DNA of 64,000 nt from Acidihalobacter prosperus (lineage in GTDB: Bacteria; Pseudomonadota; Gammaproteobacteria; DSM-5130; Acidihalobacteraceae). Location: the NCBI RefSeq assembly GCF_000754095.2, contig NZ_JQSG02000003.1, positions 299,397-363,396 on the forward strand. The letters run 5' to 3'. Below are positions 47,016-55,904 of the stretch, in pieces; the stretch's first letter is position 1; each line of letters begins with the position of its first letter. The translations under genes were made by a program, and so were the position numbers. The notes beneath the pieces were generated by a model. The model saw only the letters and a list, made by a program, of their open reading frames with translations. It did not search any database and was not told the DNA's origin.

Positions 47016-47931
47016 GCGCTGGCTGCCCTCGCTCGCGATCCTCGCGTTCACCGGCCTCGGCTTCGCGCTGGCACCGCTCGCCTACAGCAACCAGTTCCTG
47101 CTGTTCAACATGATGATGTACATGGCGCTGGCGCAGGGGCTGAACATCATCTACGGCTACACCGGCTATCTGCCCTTCGGCTACGTCGGCTTCTTCGGCG
47201 CCGGCGCCTACGGCGCGGCCATCATCATCACCTTCTGGCACTGGCCAGCGCTGCTTGCGGTGCTCGGCGGCGGGCTGGTGGCGGTGATCTTCGGGCTGCT
47301 GCTGACACCGCTGTTCCGGCTTTCCGGCGCGTATTTCTCGATCGCCAATCTGGCCGCCGCCGAAGCGCTGTACTACCTCGTGGCCAATCCGCACATGACC
47401 ACGCTCACCCAGGGGCCCTATGGCATCAACCTGCCCCAGGCCTACGCGCCCGACCTGGCCTACGCCACCATGCTCGCGATCCTGCTGTTCGCCGTCGGCG
47501 CCGCCGCCTACCTGCGCCGCTCGCGCTTCGGGCTCGCGCTCGCGGCCATCCGCGAGGATGCCGTCAGCGCCGGCATGGCGGGCATCGACGTGGTGCGCGC
47601 GCGGGCCGTCGCCTGGCTGCTGTCGGCCTTCATCGCCGGTCTCGCGGGCGCCGCCTACGGCTGGTACATCTCCGTGTTCTATCCCGACACCGTATTCGCG
47701 CTCTCGATCACCGTGTTCACCATCGTGTTCGTGCTGTTCGGCGGCCAGGGCACGGTGCTCGGACCGCTGATCGGCACCCTGCTGCTCTACGGCGCGTACA
47801 ACGTGATCGGCATTTCCAATCCACAGTACTTCCAGCTCGCCTACGGCATCCTGATCGTGGTGCTGGTGCTGTTCCTGCCGGCGGGTCTTGCCTCGCTGCT
47901 GCGCCGCAGGAGAACCGCCCATGAGCGCTGA
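47008..47931 (+). CDS. Branched-chain-type ABC permease (LivM-like)
   Basis: A 307-residue permease starting with GTG at 47008 inside the previous gene, with AAGGGGG just before it. Motifs include QGLNIIYGYTGYLPFGYVGF, AIREDAVSAGMAGIDVVRAR and LFGGQGTVLGPLIGTLLLYG. It overlaps the following ATPase gene by 11 bp, so the whole unit is tightly coupled. Confidence 0.92.
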   Translation: MLRRWLPSLAILAFTGLGFALAPLAYSNQFLLFNMMMYMALAQGLNIIYGYTGYLPFGYVGFFGAGAYGAAIIITFWHWPALLAVLGGGLVAVIFGLLLTPLFRLSGAYFSIANLAAAEALYYLVANPHMTTLTQGPYGINLPQAYAPDLAYATMLAILLFAVGAAAYLRRSRFGLALAAIREDAVSAGMAGIDVVRARAVAWLLSAFIAGLAGAAYGWYISVFYPDTVFALSITVFTIVFVLFGGQGTVLGPLIGTLLLYGAYNVIGISNPQYFQLAYGILIVVLVLFLPAGLASLLRRRRTAHER

Positions 47932-48634
47932 ACCGCTGCTCGAGGTCGCCGGGGTGCACAAGGCCTTCGGCGGCCTCAAGGCCCTCAACGGCATCTCCTT
48001 CATGCTCGCCCCCGGCGAGGTGCTGGGTCTTGCCGGCCCCAACGGCTCCGGCAAGACCTCGACCATCAACGCCATCACCGGCCTGTTCCGGCCCGACGCC
48101 GGCGACATCCGCCTGATGGGCAAATCCATCACGCGGCTGCCGATGCACCGCCGTGCGCGCCTCGGCATCAACCGGACCTTCCAGGTACCCAAGCCCTTCG
48201 CCGGCCTGAGCGTGCGCGAAAACATCGAGGTCGCCGCGCATTTCGGCGGCGGCGACAGCACCGACCTCGACGCCCTGCTGGGCCGCCTCGACCTCGCGGC
48301 CGCCGCCGACCGTCCCGCCGCCACGCTCAACAGCGGCCAGCAGAAACGCCTCGACCTCGCCCGCGCGCTGGCCACCACGCCCCGCGTGCTGCTGGTCGAC
48401 GAAATCGGCGCCGGCCTCAACCCCGAGGAACTGCGCGCCATGGCCGCGCTGCTGCGCGAGCTCGCGGCCGAAGGGCTGGGGCTTGTGGTGGTCGAACACC
48501 TGATGGACTTCCTCGGCGAAGTCACCGACCGGGTGGTGGTGATGAACGCCGGCGCCGAAATCTTCGGCGGCACACTGCGCGAGGCCGCCGACGACCCGCA
48601 GGTGGTCGAGATCTTCCTCGGGAGGGGCGCATGA
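47921..48634 (+). CDS. Branched-chain-type ABC ATPase (LivG-like)
   Basis: The ATG at 47921 follows AGGAG and gives 237 aa. Walker A is LAGPNGSGKTSTINAITG, the LivG hallmark INRTFQVPKPFAGLSVREN, Walker B VLLVDEIGAGLNPEE and the H-loop VVVEHLMDFL. The signature reads LNSGQQKRLDLARAL, an S for the usual first G of LSGGQ. Walker B has EIG in place of EPG. Confidence 0.92.
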   Translation: MSAEPLLEVAGVHKAFGGLKALNGISFMLAPGEVLGLAGPNGSGKTSTINAITGLFRPDAGDIRLMGKSITRLPMHRRARLGINRTFQVPKPFAGLSVRENIEVAAHFGGGDSTDLDALLGRLDLAAAADRPAATLNSGQQKRLDLARALATTPRVLLVDEIGAGLNPEELRAMAALLRELAAEGLGLVVVEHLMDFLGEVTDRVVVMNAGAEIFGGTLREAADDPQVVEIFLGRGA

Positions 48635-49350
48635 ACCCGCTGCTCGAAATGCACGACATCGACGCCGGCCACGACCGTCTGCAGGTCCTCTGGCAGGTCG
48701 GGCTGCACATCGACGAGGGCGAGACGGTGGTACTGCTCGGCGCCAACGGCGCGGGCAAGACCACGCTGCTGCGCACCCTGGTCGGCCTGCACCCGCCGTG
48801 GGCCGGCTCGATCCGCTTCGCCGGCGAGGACATTGCCCGCATGCCCAGCGCACGCCGCATCCGTGCCGGCATCGCCTACATGTCCGAACTCGGCGTTTTC
48901 CCCGACCTCAGCATCGCCGACAACCTGGCGCTCGGCGGCTATTTCCTGCCCGCCGCCGAGCGCCGCGCACAGCAACAGGCCATGTTCGCACGCTTCCCCG
49001 ACCTCGCCCGCCGCCCGCGCGCCGCCGCCGGCTCGCTCAGCGGCGGCCAGCGCAAGATGCTCGGCGTCGCCAAGGCGCTGATGGGTCGCCCCAGGCTGCT
49101 GGTCATGGACGAACCTTCGGCCGGACTTTCGCCCAAATTCGTGGATGAAGTCATCGGCATCCTGCGACAGGCGGGTGGCGACGGCCTGGCCATGCTCATC
49201 GCCGAACAGAACGTACGCTTTCTCGACCTCGCCGACCGCGGCGTCGTGCTCGACGGCGGCCGCGTGGCCGCCGCCGGCCCGGTTGCGGCCCTGCGCGAGG
49301 ACGACGCCGTCCGCCGCGCCTATTTCGGCATGCTCGCAGCCTCTCAATGA
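48631..49350 (+). CDS. Branched-chain-type ABC ATPase (LivF-like)
   Basis: A 239-residue ATPase that overlaps the LivG-type gene by 4 bp. Walker A is LLGANGAGKTTLLRTLVG, signature LSGGQRKMLGVAKAL, Walker B LLVMDEPSAGLSPKF and H-loop IAEQNVRFL. IAYMSELGVFPDLSIADNLA replaces the usual YVPQ switch segment. Confidence 0.93.
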   Translation: MNPLLEMHDIDAGHDRLQVLWQVGLHIDEGETVVLLGANGAGKTTLLRTLVGLHPPWAGSIRFAGEDIARMPSARRIRAGIAYMSELGVFPDLSIADNLALGGYFLPAAERRAQQQAMFARFPDLARRPRAAAGSLSGGQRKMLGVAKALMGRPRLLVMDEPSAGLSPKFVDEVIGILRQAGGDGLAMLIAEQNVRFLDLADRGVVLDGGRVAAAGPVAALREDDAVRRAYFGMLAASQ

Positions 49351-49380
49351 CGCCCGGCCGCCCACACACCGGAGACAGAC

Positions 49381-49866
49381 ATGATCGAAATCGTCGAAGC
49401 CGACTTCGCCTCGCCCGAACAGGCCGAGACCCTCGTCACCCTGCTCGCGCGCTACGCCGAAGACCCCATGGGCGGCGGCGAACCGCTGCCCGAACGCACC
49501 CGCGCCGAACTGGTCCCGACCCTGCGCGAACGCCCCGGCAGCCACGCGCTCATCGCGTACGTCGACGGCCAGCCCGCCGGCCTGCTGATCGCCTTCGAGG
49601 GCTTCTCCACCTTCCAGTGCCGCCCGCTGCTCAACATCCACGACGTCATGGTCGACGCGCCCTACCGAGGCCGCGGACTCTCCACCCGCCTGCTCGCCGG
49701 CGCCGAAACCATCGCCCGCCGGCTCGGCTGCTGCAAGCTCACGCTGGAAGTGCTGGAAGGCAACGAACCTGCCAAGGCCAGCTACCGCAAATTCGGCTTC
49801 GCCGGCTATCAGCTCGATCCGAGCATGGGACGCGCGCAGTTCTGGGAAAAGAAGTTGCCGTGTTGA
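49381..49866 (+). CDS. GNAT-family N-acetyltransferase
   Basis: A 161-residue acetyltransferase with the acetyl-CoA loop APYRGRGLSTRLLAGAETIA and the C-terminal KLTLEVLEGNEPAKASYRKFGFAGYQ. It begins 30 bp after the LivF-type gene with GGAG before the ATG, so it is likely the last gene of that operon. It may acetylate an amine taken up by the transporter; the substrate is unknown. Confidence 0.88.
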   Translation: MIEIVEADFASPEQAETLVTLLARYAEDPMGGGEPLPERTRAELVPTLRERPGSHALIAYVDGQPAGLLIAFEGFSTFQCRPLLNIHDVMVDAPYRGRGLSTRLLAGAETIARRLGCCKLTLEVLEGNEPAKASYRKFGFAGYQLDPSMGRAQFWEKKLPC

Positions 49867-49993
49867 ACGCGCAGTCGGTCACCACCTACGCGCCCCGCAT
49901 CGGCCTTACATGAACGCGCCGGCTTACCCTCAGAGCGGATCTGACGGCACAAGACCTCCAGACATGGAAAAAGGTGACGCGGCAGCCTGACGT

Positions 49994-51097
49994 TCAAAGC
50001 TGAGGGTCGTACCAGAATTGCACCTTGAACCACCCTCCGAGCAGCGTCACGTCACCCTCATCGAACATCGGCAATCGCGCGACGTCATCGGCGCGGACCG
50101 CAAAAACACGATAGGCGTCATCACCCACATTGATAAAGGTGAGCCTAACGCCCTGTTTCTCCAGATGCCGCCCGGCGACCGTGATTTTTTCCCGAATGTA
50201 GCCGCCGCGCTCGATTTTGCTGAAATCGAGACCGCTCTCCCATTCTTTCAAAAACCCTGGGTCCAGCGCCATCTTACCCATACCAATCATGCGATCGGAA
50301 ACCCAGTCTTCGAATTCACCAGGCTCATCCTCACCAGCCCAATCCAACAATAGACAACAACCTGTTTTTTCCGAAAAACACAGCAATAGTTCAAGGTCGG
50401 AAGACAAGGCGCTGACATCATGAACCATCTCGTCCCGGCCCATGCCGCAGGACACCCCTGTTTCCGATTTCGCGAACGCTGCAGGATTCTCTCTCATGTC
50501 GGCTCGATAACAAGAAAATTCCGCATACTTATTTTCCAGGAGAATCTCTGCGAGCCTTAAAAATTTTTCCTCCGTTACCGGATATGAGGTGCCTGTCGCC
50601 ACCTCACCCGCTGCAGATGCGTGAGCATCTTCCGTTTCTGGCGCAAGCCGGACAGCCTGCATGACGTTTAACAGCATCTTCCTGAGATTGCGCCTCAATG
50701 ACCACCAAAGCCACAGTTTCTTGACCCTGAAAAACAAGAAGACCGCCACCACCACCATGATCACGAAATTGATTGACGACTGCACAGCCATCAACTGCAT
50801 GAACGACATCAGCATCAATGTGGACAGAATCGCTGTATTCAACAGAATACGACCACCATTCAAGCCATAAAAAAACCGCGACAGGTCACTCAATCTACCC
50901 AGGGAGAATTCTTTCTCTCCAGCCCAGTCATAGAGCGAAACCGGTCTTGAATATATTTGGCCGCCACGGCTTAACGACATATAAACGACCGTCACATCAG
51001 CATTGTCGTTCACAGGGATTGGTTCGCCGATATATTCCAGAGGCACATATTCACCCACCCCCGTCACAAGCGTATATTGACGTTTTTTGCCTTTCAT
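49994..51097 (-). CDS. Hypothetical membrane protein, 367 aa
   Basis: No family recognised. The ATG at 51097 is chosen because it overlaps the upstream stop by 4 bp; an in-frame ATG at 51118 is an alternative. Residues about 1-90 are soluble, two hydrophobic helices lie at about 95-140 (ILLNTAILSTLMLMSFMQLM; FVIMVVVAVFLFFRV), then a basic segment and a long acidic soluble domain (about 165-367). Base composition is visibly less GC-rich than the flanking operons, with many A/T-ending codons, which suggests acquisition from elsewhere. Confidence 0.7.
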   Translation of the reverse strand: MKGKKRQYTLVTGVGEYVPLEYIGEPIPVNDNADVTVVYMSLSRGGQIYSRPVSLYDWAGEKEFSLGRLSDLSRFFYGLNGGRILLNTAILSTLMLMSFMQLMAVQSSINFVIMVVVAVFLFFRVKKLWLWWSLRRNLRKMLLNVMQAVRLAPETEDAHASAAGEVATGTSYPVTEEKFLRLAEILLENKYAEFSCYRADMRENPAAFAKSETGVSCGMGRDEMVHDVSALSSDLELLLCFSEKTGCCLLLDWAGEDEPGEFEDWVSDRMIGMGKMALDPGFLKEWESGLDFSKIERGGYIREKITVAGRHLEKQGVRLTFINVGDDAYRVFAVRADDVARLPMFDEGDVTLLGGWFKVQFWYDPQL

Positions 51098-51411
51098 CGG
51101 CACGAAGATGCTTCGCATACGAGACAGAAAGCCCTCCCGCTTAACCCAGCCATACCGCGAATCATCGGATGTCCCGTGATTTTTTTAATCATGCCTCGAA
51201 TGCATTTTACTTCGAACGCAGGGGTTTTGATCGTGTATTGTTTCATTCGCGCATCCAGCAAGAAGTTGACTGAAATATTACGGCCACCTATCCGCCTATT
51301 TGCCACCATCCGATCCAGATAAAAACTTTCAGAAAATCCAAGCACCTTTTCTTTTTTCACCAGATGCCTAACCACGCCAGCCGCGATCATCTGACACCCA
51401 TCGTCAATCAT
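51094..51411 (-). CDS. Hypothetical small protein, 105 aa
   Basis: A short coding frame coupled to the next gene by a 4-bp overlap (ATGA), with the same lower-GC composition. The product is basic (VRHLVKKEKVLGFSESFYLD; VNFLLDARMKQYTIKTP) with four cysteines. No family is recognised, and the ribosome site before 51411 is poor; a start at the ATG six codons later is possible. The 238-bp gap to 51650 shows no further gene. Confidence 0.45.
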   Translation of the reverse strand: MIDDGCQMIAAGVVRHLVKKEKVLGFSESFYLDRMVANRRIGGRNISVNFLLDARMKQYTIKTPAFEVKCIRGMIKKITGHPMIRGMAGLSGRAFCLVCEASSCR

Positions 51412-51649
51412 CGCTGCGTGTCACGCTCCAGACTGACACCCAATATCGAGCGAACCACCAGCCACATGCCTATGAATTGCCGATTGGTCCGCGCGGAAGC
51501 TTAGCATCGGCGCATGACACCAGCATTCTTTATTTACCTGCTCATGAGACAGCGGGCATACGCCAAACAATGCTGTAGCGGTCCGACACGACCTCGTATA
51601 TGCTCCGCTAGCATCGTCCAGATAGCGCCACTTACCGGAGCGAACGCGG

Positions 51650-52720
51650 ATGACAACATGCCCTCGCAACCCTCTGTTTCTAGCGTTTTTCCTGGCCTCG
51701 TCCACCCTGGCCACAATACCTGCCGCAAAGGCGCAAAGCGAATTATCTGACCGATTCGAATGCATGATCGCGCAGATGTCGTTCATGCCGATCGTCGATG
51801 ATCTCGGGACCGCCGCAAAAACCGATAACACCACAACAGTCGGCCAAAAGGTGTATGGCAACGCAGCCAGTCCATCCGCCTACTGGATCGCGCAGAGTTC
51901 CAGCGCCGTCGCTACCCTTGTAAGCGAGACCTCAGATCCAGTACTAAAACGCGAGCTCCAGCAGCTCGGAGACGTAATAGACAAACAGAAAGGCCATGCC
52001 CGCTTCGTCAGCAGCCCCGTACTCGCCCATAATCTGACCCAGGTCTACAACTGGCTGCAGACCCATTGCCCAACGACGAACAAGACCAGCCCCACCGCGC
52101 AACCCTCTGCCATGAGTGGCGCCGACATGGGTCCAGGACTAACCTCGGTCACACCAGCTGTGCGACCGGGCCCCATAGCCAAGCCCATTCCTGTAACGCG
52201 CGAGGCATCCGACGCCCCTGGCATGCCCCTGTTTTCCGAGATCAATCCCGCCAATGCTGCCATTCTGCTCTCGGCAAAAGGTATCCAGCTGGTCAGCACG
52301 CCCACCCCGGCCGATATCCAGGTGATATTCGATCCGAACGGCCCATACGGCGCGCTACTTTTCAAGGAAATGCAGGCCGCATATCCGTTCCTGCCCGTGC
52401 GCTGGGTTCCCGTGGGCGTATTCGGCAACAACAGCATCGAGAAGACCGCAACGCTGCTGGCCTCAACCGACCCGATCTCCGCGCTCGAAACTGATCTACA
52501 GCAATTCAACAACCACGCAGCCAACGGCGGCGGACTCATCGTCAACCCACAGGCACCACCTCTGCCCGCGGAAACACAGCGTCTAGGCAAAGCCATGCTT
52601 GTATGGGGCGGATTCACACCGATGGTTGTCTTTCGCGATTCTCAAGGTCGCTGGCTGAGAACCGGTGGAGCGAGTCTCGTAGTTATCAAGAGCGTCCTGG
52701 CACGCGCCGCAAGCCAATAA
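51650..52720 (+). CDS. DsbG/DsbC-like thioredoxin-fold protein lacking the catalytic cysteines
   Basis: A 356-residue secreted protein. The signal peptide ends IPAAKA, an N-terminal domain (to about residue 185) has two cysteines (C38 and C140), and the C-terminal part matches the DsbC/DsbG catalytic domain: VIFDPNGPYGALLFKEMQ, VRWVPVGVFGNNSIEKTATL, STDPISALE and the cis-proline region GGFTPMVVFRDSQGRW. The active site that normally reads CPYC is GPYG (231-234), so disulfide exchange is impossible. It may be a chaperone. GGAG precedes the ATG. Confidence 0.8.
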   Translation: MTTCPRNPLFLAFFLASSTLATIPAAKAQSELSDRFECMIAQMSFMPIVDDLGTAAKTDNTTTVGQKVYGNAASPSAYWIAQSSSAVATLVSETSDPVLKRELQQLGDVIDKQKGHARFVSSPVLAHNLTQVYNWLQTHCPTTNKTSPTAQPSAMSGADMGPGLTSVTPAVRPGPIAKPIPVTREASDAPGMPLFSEINPANAAILLSAKGIQLVSTPTPADIQVIFDPNGPYGALLFKEMQAAYPFLPVRWVPVGVFGNNSIEKTATLLASTDPISALETDLQQFNNHAANGGGLIVNPQAPPLPAETQRLGKAMLVWGGFTPMVVFRDSQGRWLRTGGASLVVIKSVLARAASQ

Positions 52721-52736
52721 CTCAGAAATCGACACC

Positions 52737-53333
52737 ATGTCGCCATTTTACAAATCGCTTCCGCTACTTATCTGCGCGATCGCATCCTTGACGTCGCTTT
52801 CCGCCAAAGCCGACGGTAAACAATTCATCGCTCCCGGCTTGTGGCGCATCGCGTCTCATATCTACGGGCCGCTGGGCGCAGTGCATGTCCTGACGCAGGA
52901 TGAGTGTTGGGACAAAAATGGGCGTTCCTCCCAGGGCACCTACCTACTCATGCCTTCGCCATCGGCCTCCCAGGTCAACCTGACCTACAAGATATCCACC
53001 AGCGGACTGACATCCACCGTGCATACCCACGCGGAATTTCCTGGACCACATCTGCGTGGCGCACTGGACACCCTCATGATTTTCTCGGCGATAGGCGACG
53101 CCATGCACACTGCGACCATGAAGGGCACCGCCTCGGTAACCTACGAAGGTAAAAACGCCATTCTTGACGTGCATGCCACGCAAACTGGCTACTTGATTTC
53201 AAGCACATGCCCGCTCATGCTCCCGCCCAGCAAAATGGAAACCCTGAAACCCAGCCATTTGCCCGCACTTGACGCGCTGCAGAAACTCGCCAAACAGCTT
53301 CAGGCCGAAGACCCTCACCCAAATTCGCCCTGA
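52737..53333 (+). CDS. Secreted DUF3617-like protein
   Basis: A 198-residue protein with a signal peptide ending LSAKA. The mature start FIAPGLWRIASHIYG resembles the PGLW motif of DUF3617 proteins, followed by beta-rich repeats (VNLTYKISTSGLTSTVHTHA; ATMKGTASVTYEGK) and two cysteines (ECWDK, TCPLM). It follows the DsbG-like gene by 16 bp, so the two are probably co-expressed; a periplasmic partnership is inferred. Family assignment is tentative. Confidence 0.6.
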   Translation: MSPFYKSLPLLICAIASLTSLSAKADGKQFIAPGLWRIASHIYGPLGAVHVLTQDECWDKNGRSSQGTYLLMPSPSASQVNLTYKISTSGLTSTVHTHAEFPGPHLRGALDTLMIFSAIGDAMHTATMKGTASVTYEGKNAILDVHATQTGYLISSTCPLMLPPSKMETLKPSHLPALDALQKLAKQLQAEDPHPNSP

Positions 53334-54259
53334 TCTGCCATCTCGGCACGTCGTTGTGAGCACCATGAAATCGCCAAAGACGCCACCCATCGGCGCGGCT
53401 GCTGCCAAGCGCGCGCTGTCGAAGAAGCTACCGTATTGAGTGAGCGCCGGGCATCACGCCCGACACCTAAACCGTTTCTGCCTGGTTAACGACCGTCGGC
53501 ATGATTTCACACACCTTCAGTGACGGAGTCCTTTCATGGCTTCGGGGCAGGCGCGCGAGCAATTCCGTTCGGCGCATTCTGCGCCTTGGCCCACTGGGGT
53601 TCGTGCAATTGTCGCTGACGCCGATTTTTTCTTTTGACGAACAAAAGTCACCAAATAAATTTGCCCCGCACAGCCGCATCCCGAGAAGCAAGGCGACGAG
53701 GGGATAGAAAACCGTGGAGCGCGTGCAAACTCGTAGCGGAAAATCTTTTGATTTGAGTTCCCGTTACGCCTTGCCTCGCCCGTGCGCGCCGACGCGAGGT
53801 CGAGCGGCAGGACGTCGCCCGAGCTGGCTTCGCACGAACGGCGAGTGCCTGCCATGCCCTAGTCGACGTGTGCGGGCAAAGTTCCTCTGCAGGAACAAGG
53901 CGTTTCGGGCGCATTTCTTTGCCCGATTCCTTTGGGCTGGCAAAGACAAAATCGTTAGGGACGATTTTGCGCGTTCGCCCGGCGGGAGGCGAGACGCAGG
54001 GATGCGTCGAACAAACCGGGTCGGCGCATCGCCAGCGAGATCGAACACGAAAAGACCGATTCGCACTCGAAACCACGCGCTGAAGCCTGGCGTTTTTTGG
54101 GATATTTTTCTTTATTTGATAAATAAATTTATGCGCATGACCACGACAATAATAAAATGATGCCACGCAGGACCCGGCATCAAAATCATGCGCCGCCTAT
54201 CAACCGATTCATATTCATAGCCGACCCGGTACCCGCAATTCACCACGGTCATACCAGGC
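53334..54259. other. Gene-poor region of about 0.9 kb
   Basis: No convincing gene is present. Overlapping open frames on both strands (for example 53714-54160 plus, 53764-54066 minus) give Arg/Ala/Ser-rich products with no recognisable family. A 24-codon frame at 53365-53439 is basic and unsupported. A 9-bp inverted repeat (CAAAATCGT/ACGATTTTG, 53947-53969) is visible. AT-rich DNA from about 54100 to 54180 contrasts with the GC-rich middle. It could be a decayed gene or a dispersed repeat. Confidence 0.6.
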
Positions 54260-54293
54260 AAAAAAACGCCGGACGGCTCGGAGCCGCCCGGCG
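54260..54293 (-). terminator. Rho-independent terminator of the 54315-55595 gene
   Basis: A long stem (CGCCGGGCGGCTC against GAGCCGTCCGGCG, one mismatch) is followed on the minus strand by seven T. It lies 22 bp after the stop. Confidence 0.92.
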
Positions 54294-54314
54294 CTTTCGC
54301 CCATCTCCCCGATC

Positions 54315-55595
54315 TTAAAGCTTGTGATGCTTGACGATGCTGTCGACTTCGTCGACGCCGAGGGTCTTGTAATAGTCTAGCTTGCCACCCTTGACCCTGC
54401 CGATCACCACCGGATTACTGACATCGCCGTACTGATCGATGCTCAGCGCGCCGGTTACGCCGACGTAGTGGATCTTCTTGCCCTGGGCGATGGCCGCGAG
54501 CGCGGCCTTGAAGCCGGCCGGCGTCGGGTGCACGATCAGCCCGCCGGGCGCGGTGATCTCGCGCGCGGCGGCGAAGATCTTGTGCGCGTCCTGGGTGCCC
54601 GCCTGATCCATGGCGAGCAGGGTGATCGCCATGGCGTCATACGAGTTGGTGTCGTAGGGGATGTGCGGAGTGCGCTTGTAGGCCATCTCGAAGTTCTTGC
54701 GATACAACTCGTACCACGGCGTTTTCACCGCGGCGTCCTTGACGGTCCAGCCGCCGTCGAGCAGCTTGCCGCCTGATTTTTCCACGAAATTCTCCGTGGC
54801 CACCGAGTCGGCGAGCAGCACGTGCTGCGGGCCACCGGCCTGCAGCCAGTCGCGCAGGATGGCCTGGCCGCCCTTGGGGTGCGCAAGCAGGACCAGCGCC
54901 TGCGGCTTGTCGCGCAAGGCGTCGGTGACGATGGACTGGTAGTCCGGCTGGTCGCTGTTGTAGGGGATCAGCCGGGCCTTGCCGCCCATGGCTTCGAAGG
55001 CCTTGATGGTTTCCTTGGCGTAGGTCACGCCGAAGGCGTTGTTCACGTAGACGATGGAGACGTGCTTCCAGCCGGCCATGTGGCGCGCCACGTAGGCCAC
55101 CACCGGTCCCTCGCCGCCGACGGACATGACGCCGCGGTAGAACAGGCCCTTGGTGTAGCCCTTCTTGGCCAGTTCGGTGAATGAGGTCGAGGCCGCACTC
55201 GGGGACACCAGCAAGACCTTGGAGGGCGCGGTCACGCTGCGCAGCTCGGCGATGGTGGTGCCGCTCGAATTCGAACCGAAAATCACGCGCACGCCGCGCA
55301 GATCGATCAGCGATTTGGCCTGGTTGACCGCGACGGAGGGCTCGGTTTCGGTATCGGCAACGATCGGCTTGATCGTGCAGCCGCCGACACCGCCGGCGGC
55401 ATTGACGTCCTTCACCGCGAGCTGCGCCGAACGCAGATTGTCCTGTCCGATCTCGGCCATCGAGCCGGTCAGGGCGAGCAATACGCCGATGTTCACGGAG
55501 CAGGCCGCGTGGCTCGCGCCGGCGGCCAACACCAGGGCGAGGCCGCCGACGGCAGCGATGCGACGCGCCAGACGTCCCTGTGGATGTTTCTTCAT
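54315..55595 (-). CDS. Orphan branched-chain-type ABC binding protein, nitrogen-regulated
   Basis: A 426-residue Peripla_BP_6 protein with a signal peptide ending GASHA and family motifs NIGVLLALTGSMAEIGQDNL, SPSAASTSFTELAKKG and YVNNAFGVTYAKETIKAF. The ATG at 55595 follows GGGAGGA. It resembles the two binding proteins at 28105-30901 and has no permease next to it, so it may feed that transporter. It has a sigma-54 promoter and an NtrC-like site of its own and its own terminator. Confidence 0.9.
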   Translation of the reverse strand: MKKHPQGRLARRIAAVGGLALVLAAGASHAACSVNIGVLLALTGSMAEIGQDNLRSAQLAVKDVNAAGGVGGCTIKPIVADTETEPSVAVNQAKSLIDLRGVRVIFGSNSSGTTIAELRSVTAPSKVLLVSPSAASTSFTELAKKGYTKGLFYRGVMSVGGEGPVVAYVARHMAGWKHVSIVYVNNAFGVTYAKETIKAFEAMGGKARLIPYNSDQPDYQSIVTDALRDKPQALVLLAHPKGGQAILRDWLQAGGPQHVLLADSVATENFVEKSGGKLLDGGWTVKDAAVKTPWYELYRKNFEMAYKRTPHIPYDTNSYDAMAITLLAMDQAGTQDAHKIFAAAREITAPGGLIVHPTPAGFKAALAAIAQGKKIHYVGVTGALSIDQYGDVSNPVVIGRVKGGKLDYYKTLGVDEVDSIVKHHKL

Positions 55596-55655
55596 GCGTT
55601 GTTCCTCCCGATTGAACGGCGCGAAACCGGGCGCCGATAGTCCAGCGCATGACAA

Positions 55656-55671
55656 AGCAATCCGCGGGCCA
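55656..55671 (-). promoter_or_regulatory. Sigma-54 promoter of the orphan binding protein
   Basis: On the minus strand TGGCCCGCGGATTGCT has one departure (C for A) from TGGCACG-N4-TTGCW. It lies 61 bp before the ATG. Confidence 0.75.
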
Positions 55672-55723
55672 ACCCCGCGCACGGCGCCGCGGCGTCATAA
55701 CCGTCCGGTATGACGCCGGCCGC

Positions 55724-55738
55724 GCCCAGATTTGGTGC
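55724..55738. promoter_or_regulatory. NtrC-like site upstream of the orphan binding protein
   Basis: GCCCAGATTTGGTGC has a complete right half-site (TGGTGC) and a left half with one mismatch in GCAC. The spacing equals that of the glnK enhancer. It lies about 53 bp upstream of the -24 element. Confidence 0.45.
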
Positions 55739-55904
55739 GCATCGACGGCACGCGCCCGTCCGCGACGCACGCCGCGTCATCGGTCTACCGATATAAGCCA
55801 AACGAAATAAGTTTTTCTGGCGCGGCAATTAGTCACTGTCGAGGGCGTCGTGATTTTGAGAATTTAATCGCCCCATTAACCCCTGCCAGGAGAATCCGTG
55901 CATC

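Noticed and set aside
46954-49641. An 895-codon open frame antisense to the ABC operon
   Set aside because: It spans four confident genes on the other strand and shows no domain.
53365-53439. A 24-codon basic peptide frame
   Set aside because: No ribosome site and no family; listed only as a possible remnant.
53714-54160. Open frames on both strands in the gene-poor region
   Set aside because: Mutually overlapping, Arg-rich, and without start signals or homology that I can recognise.
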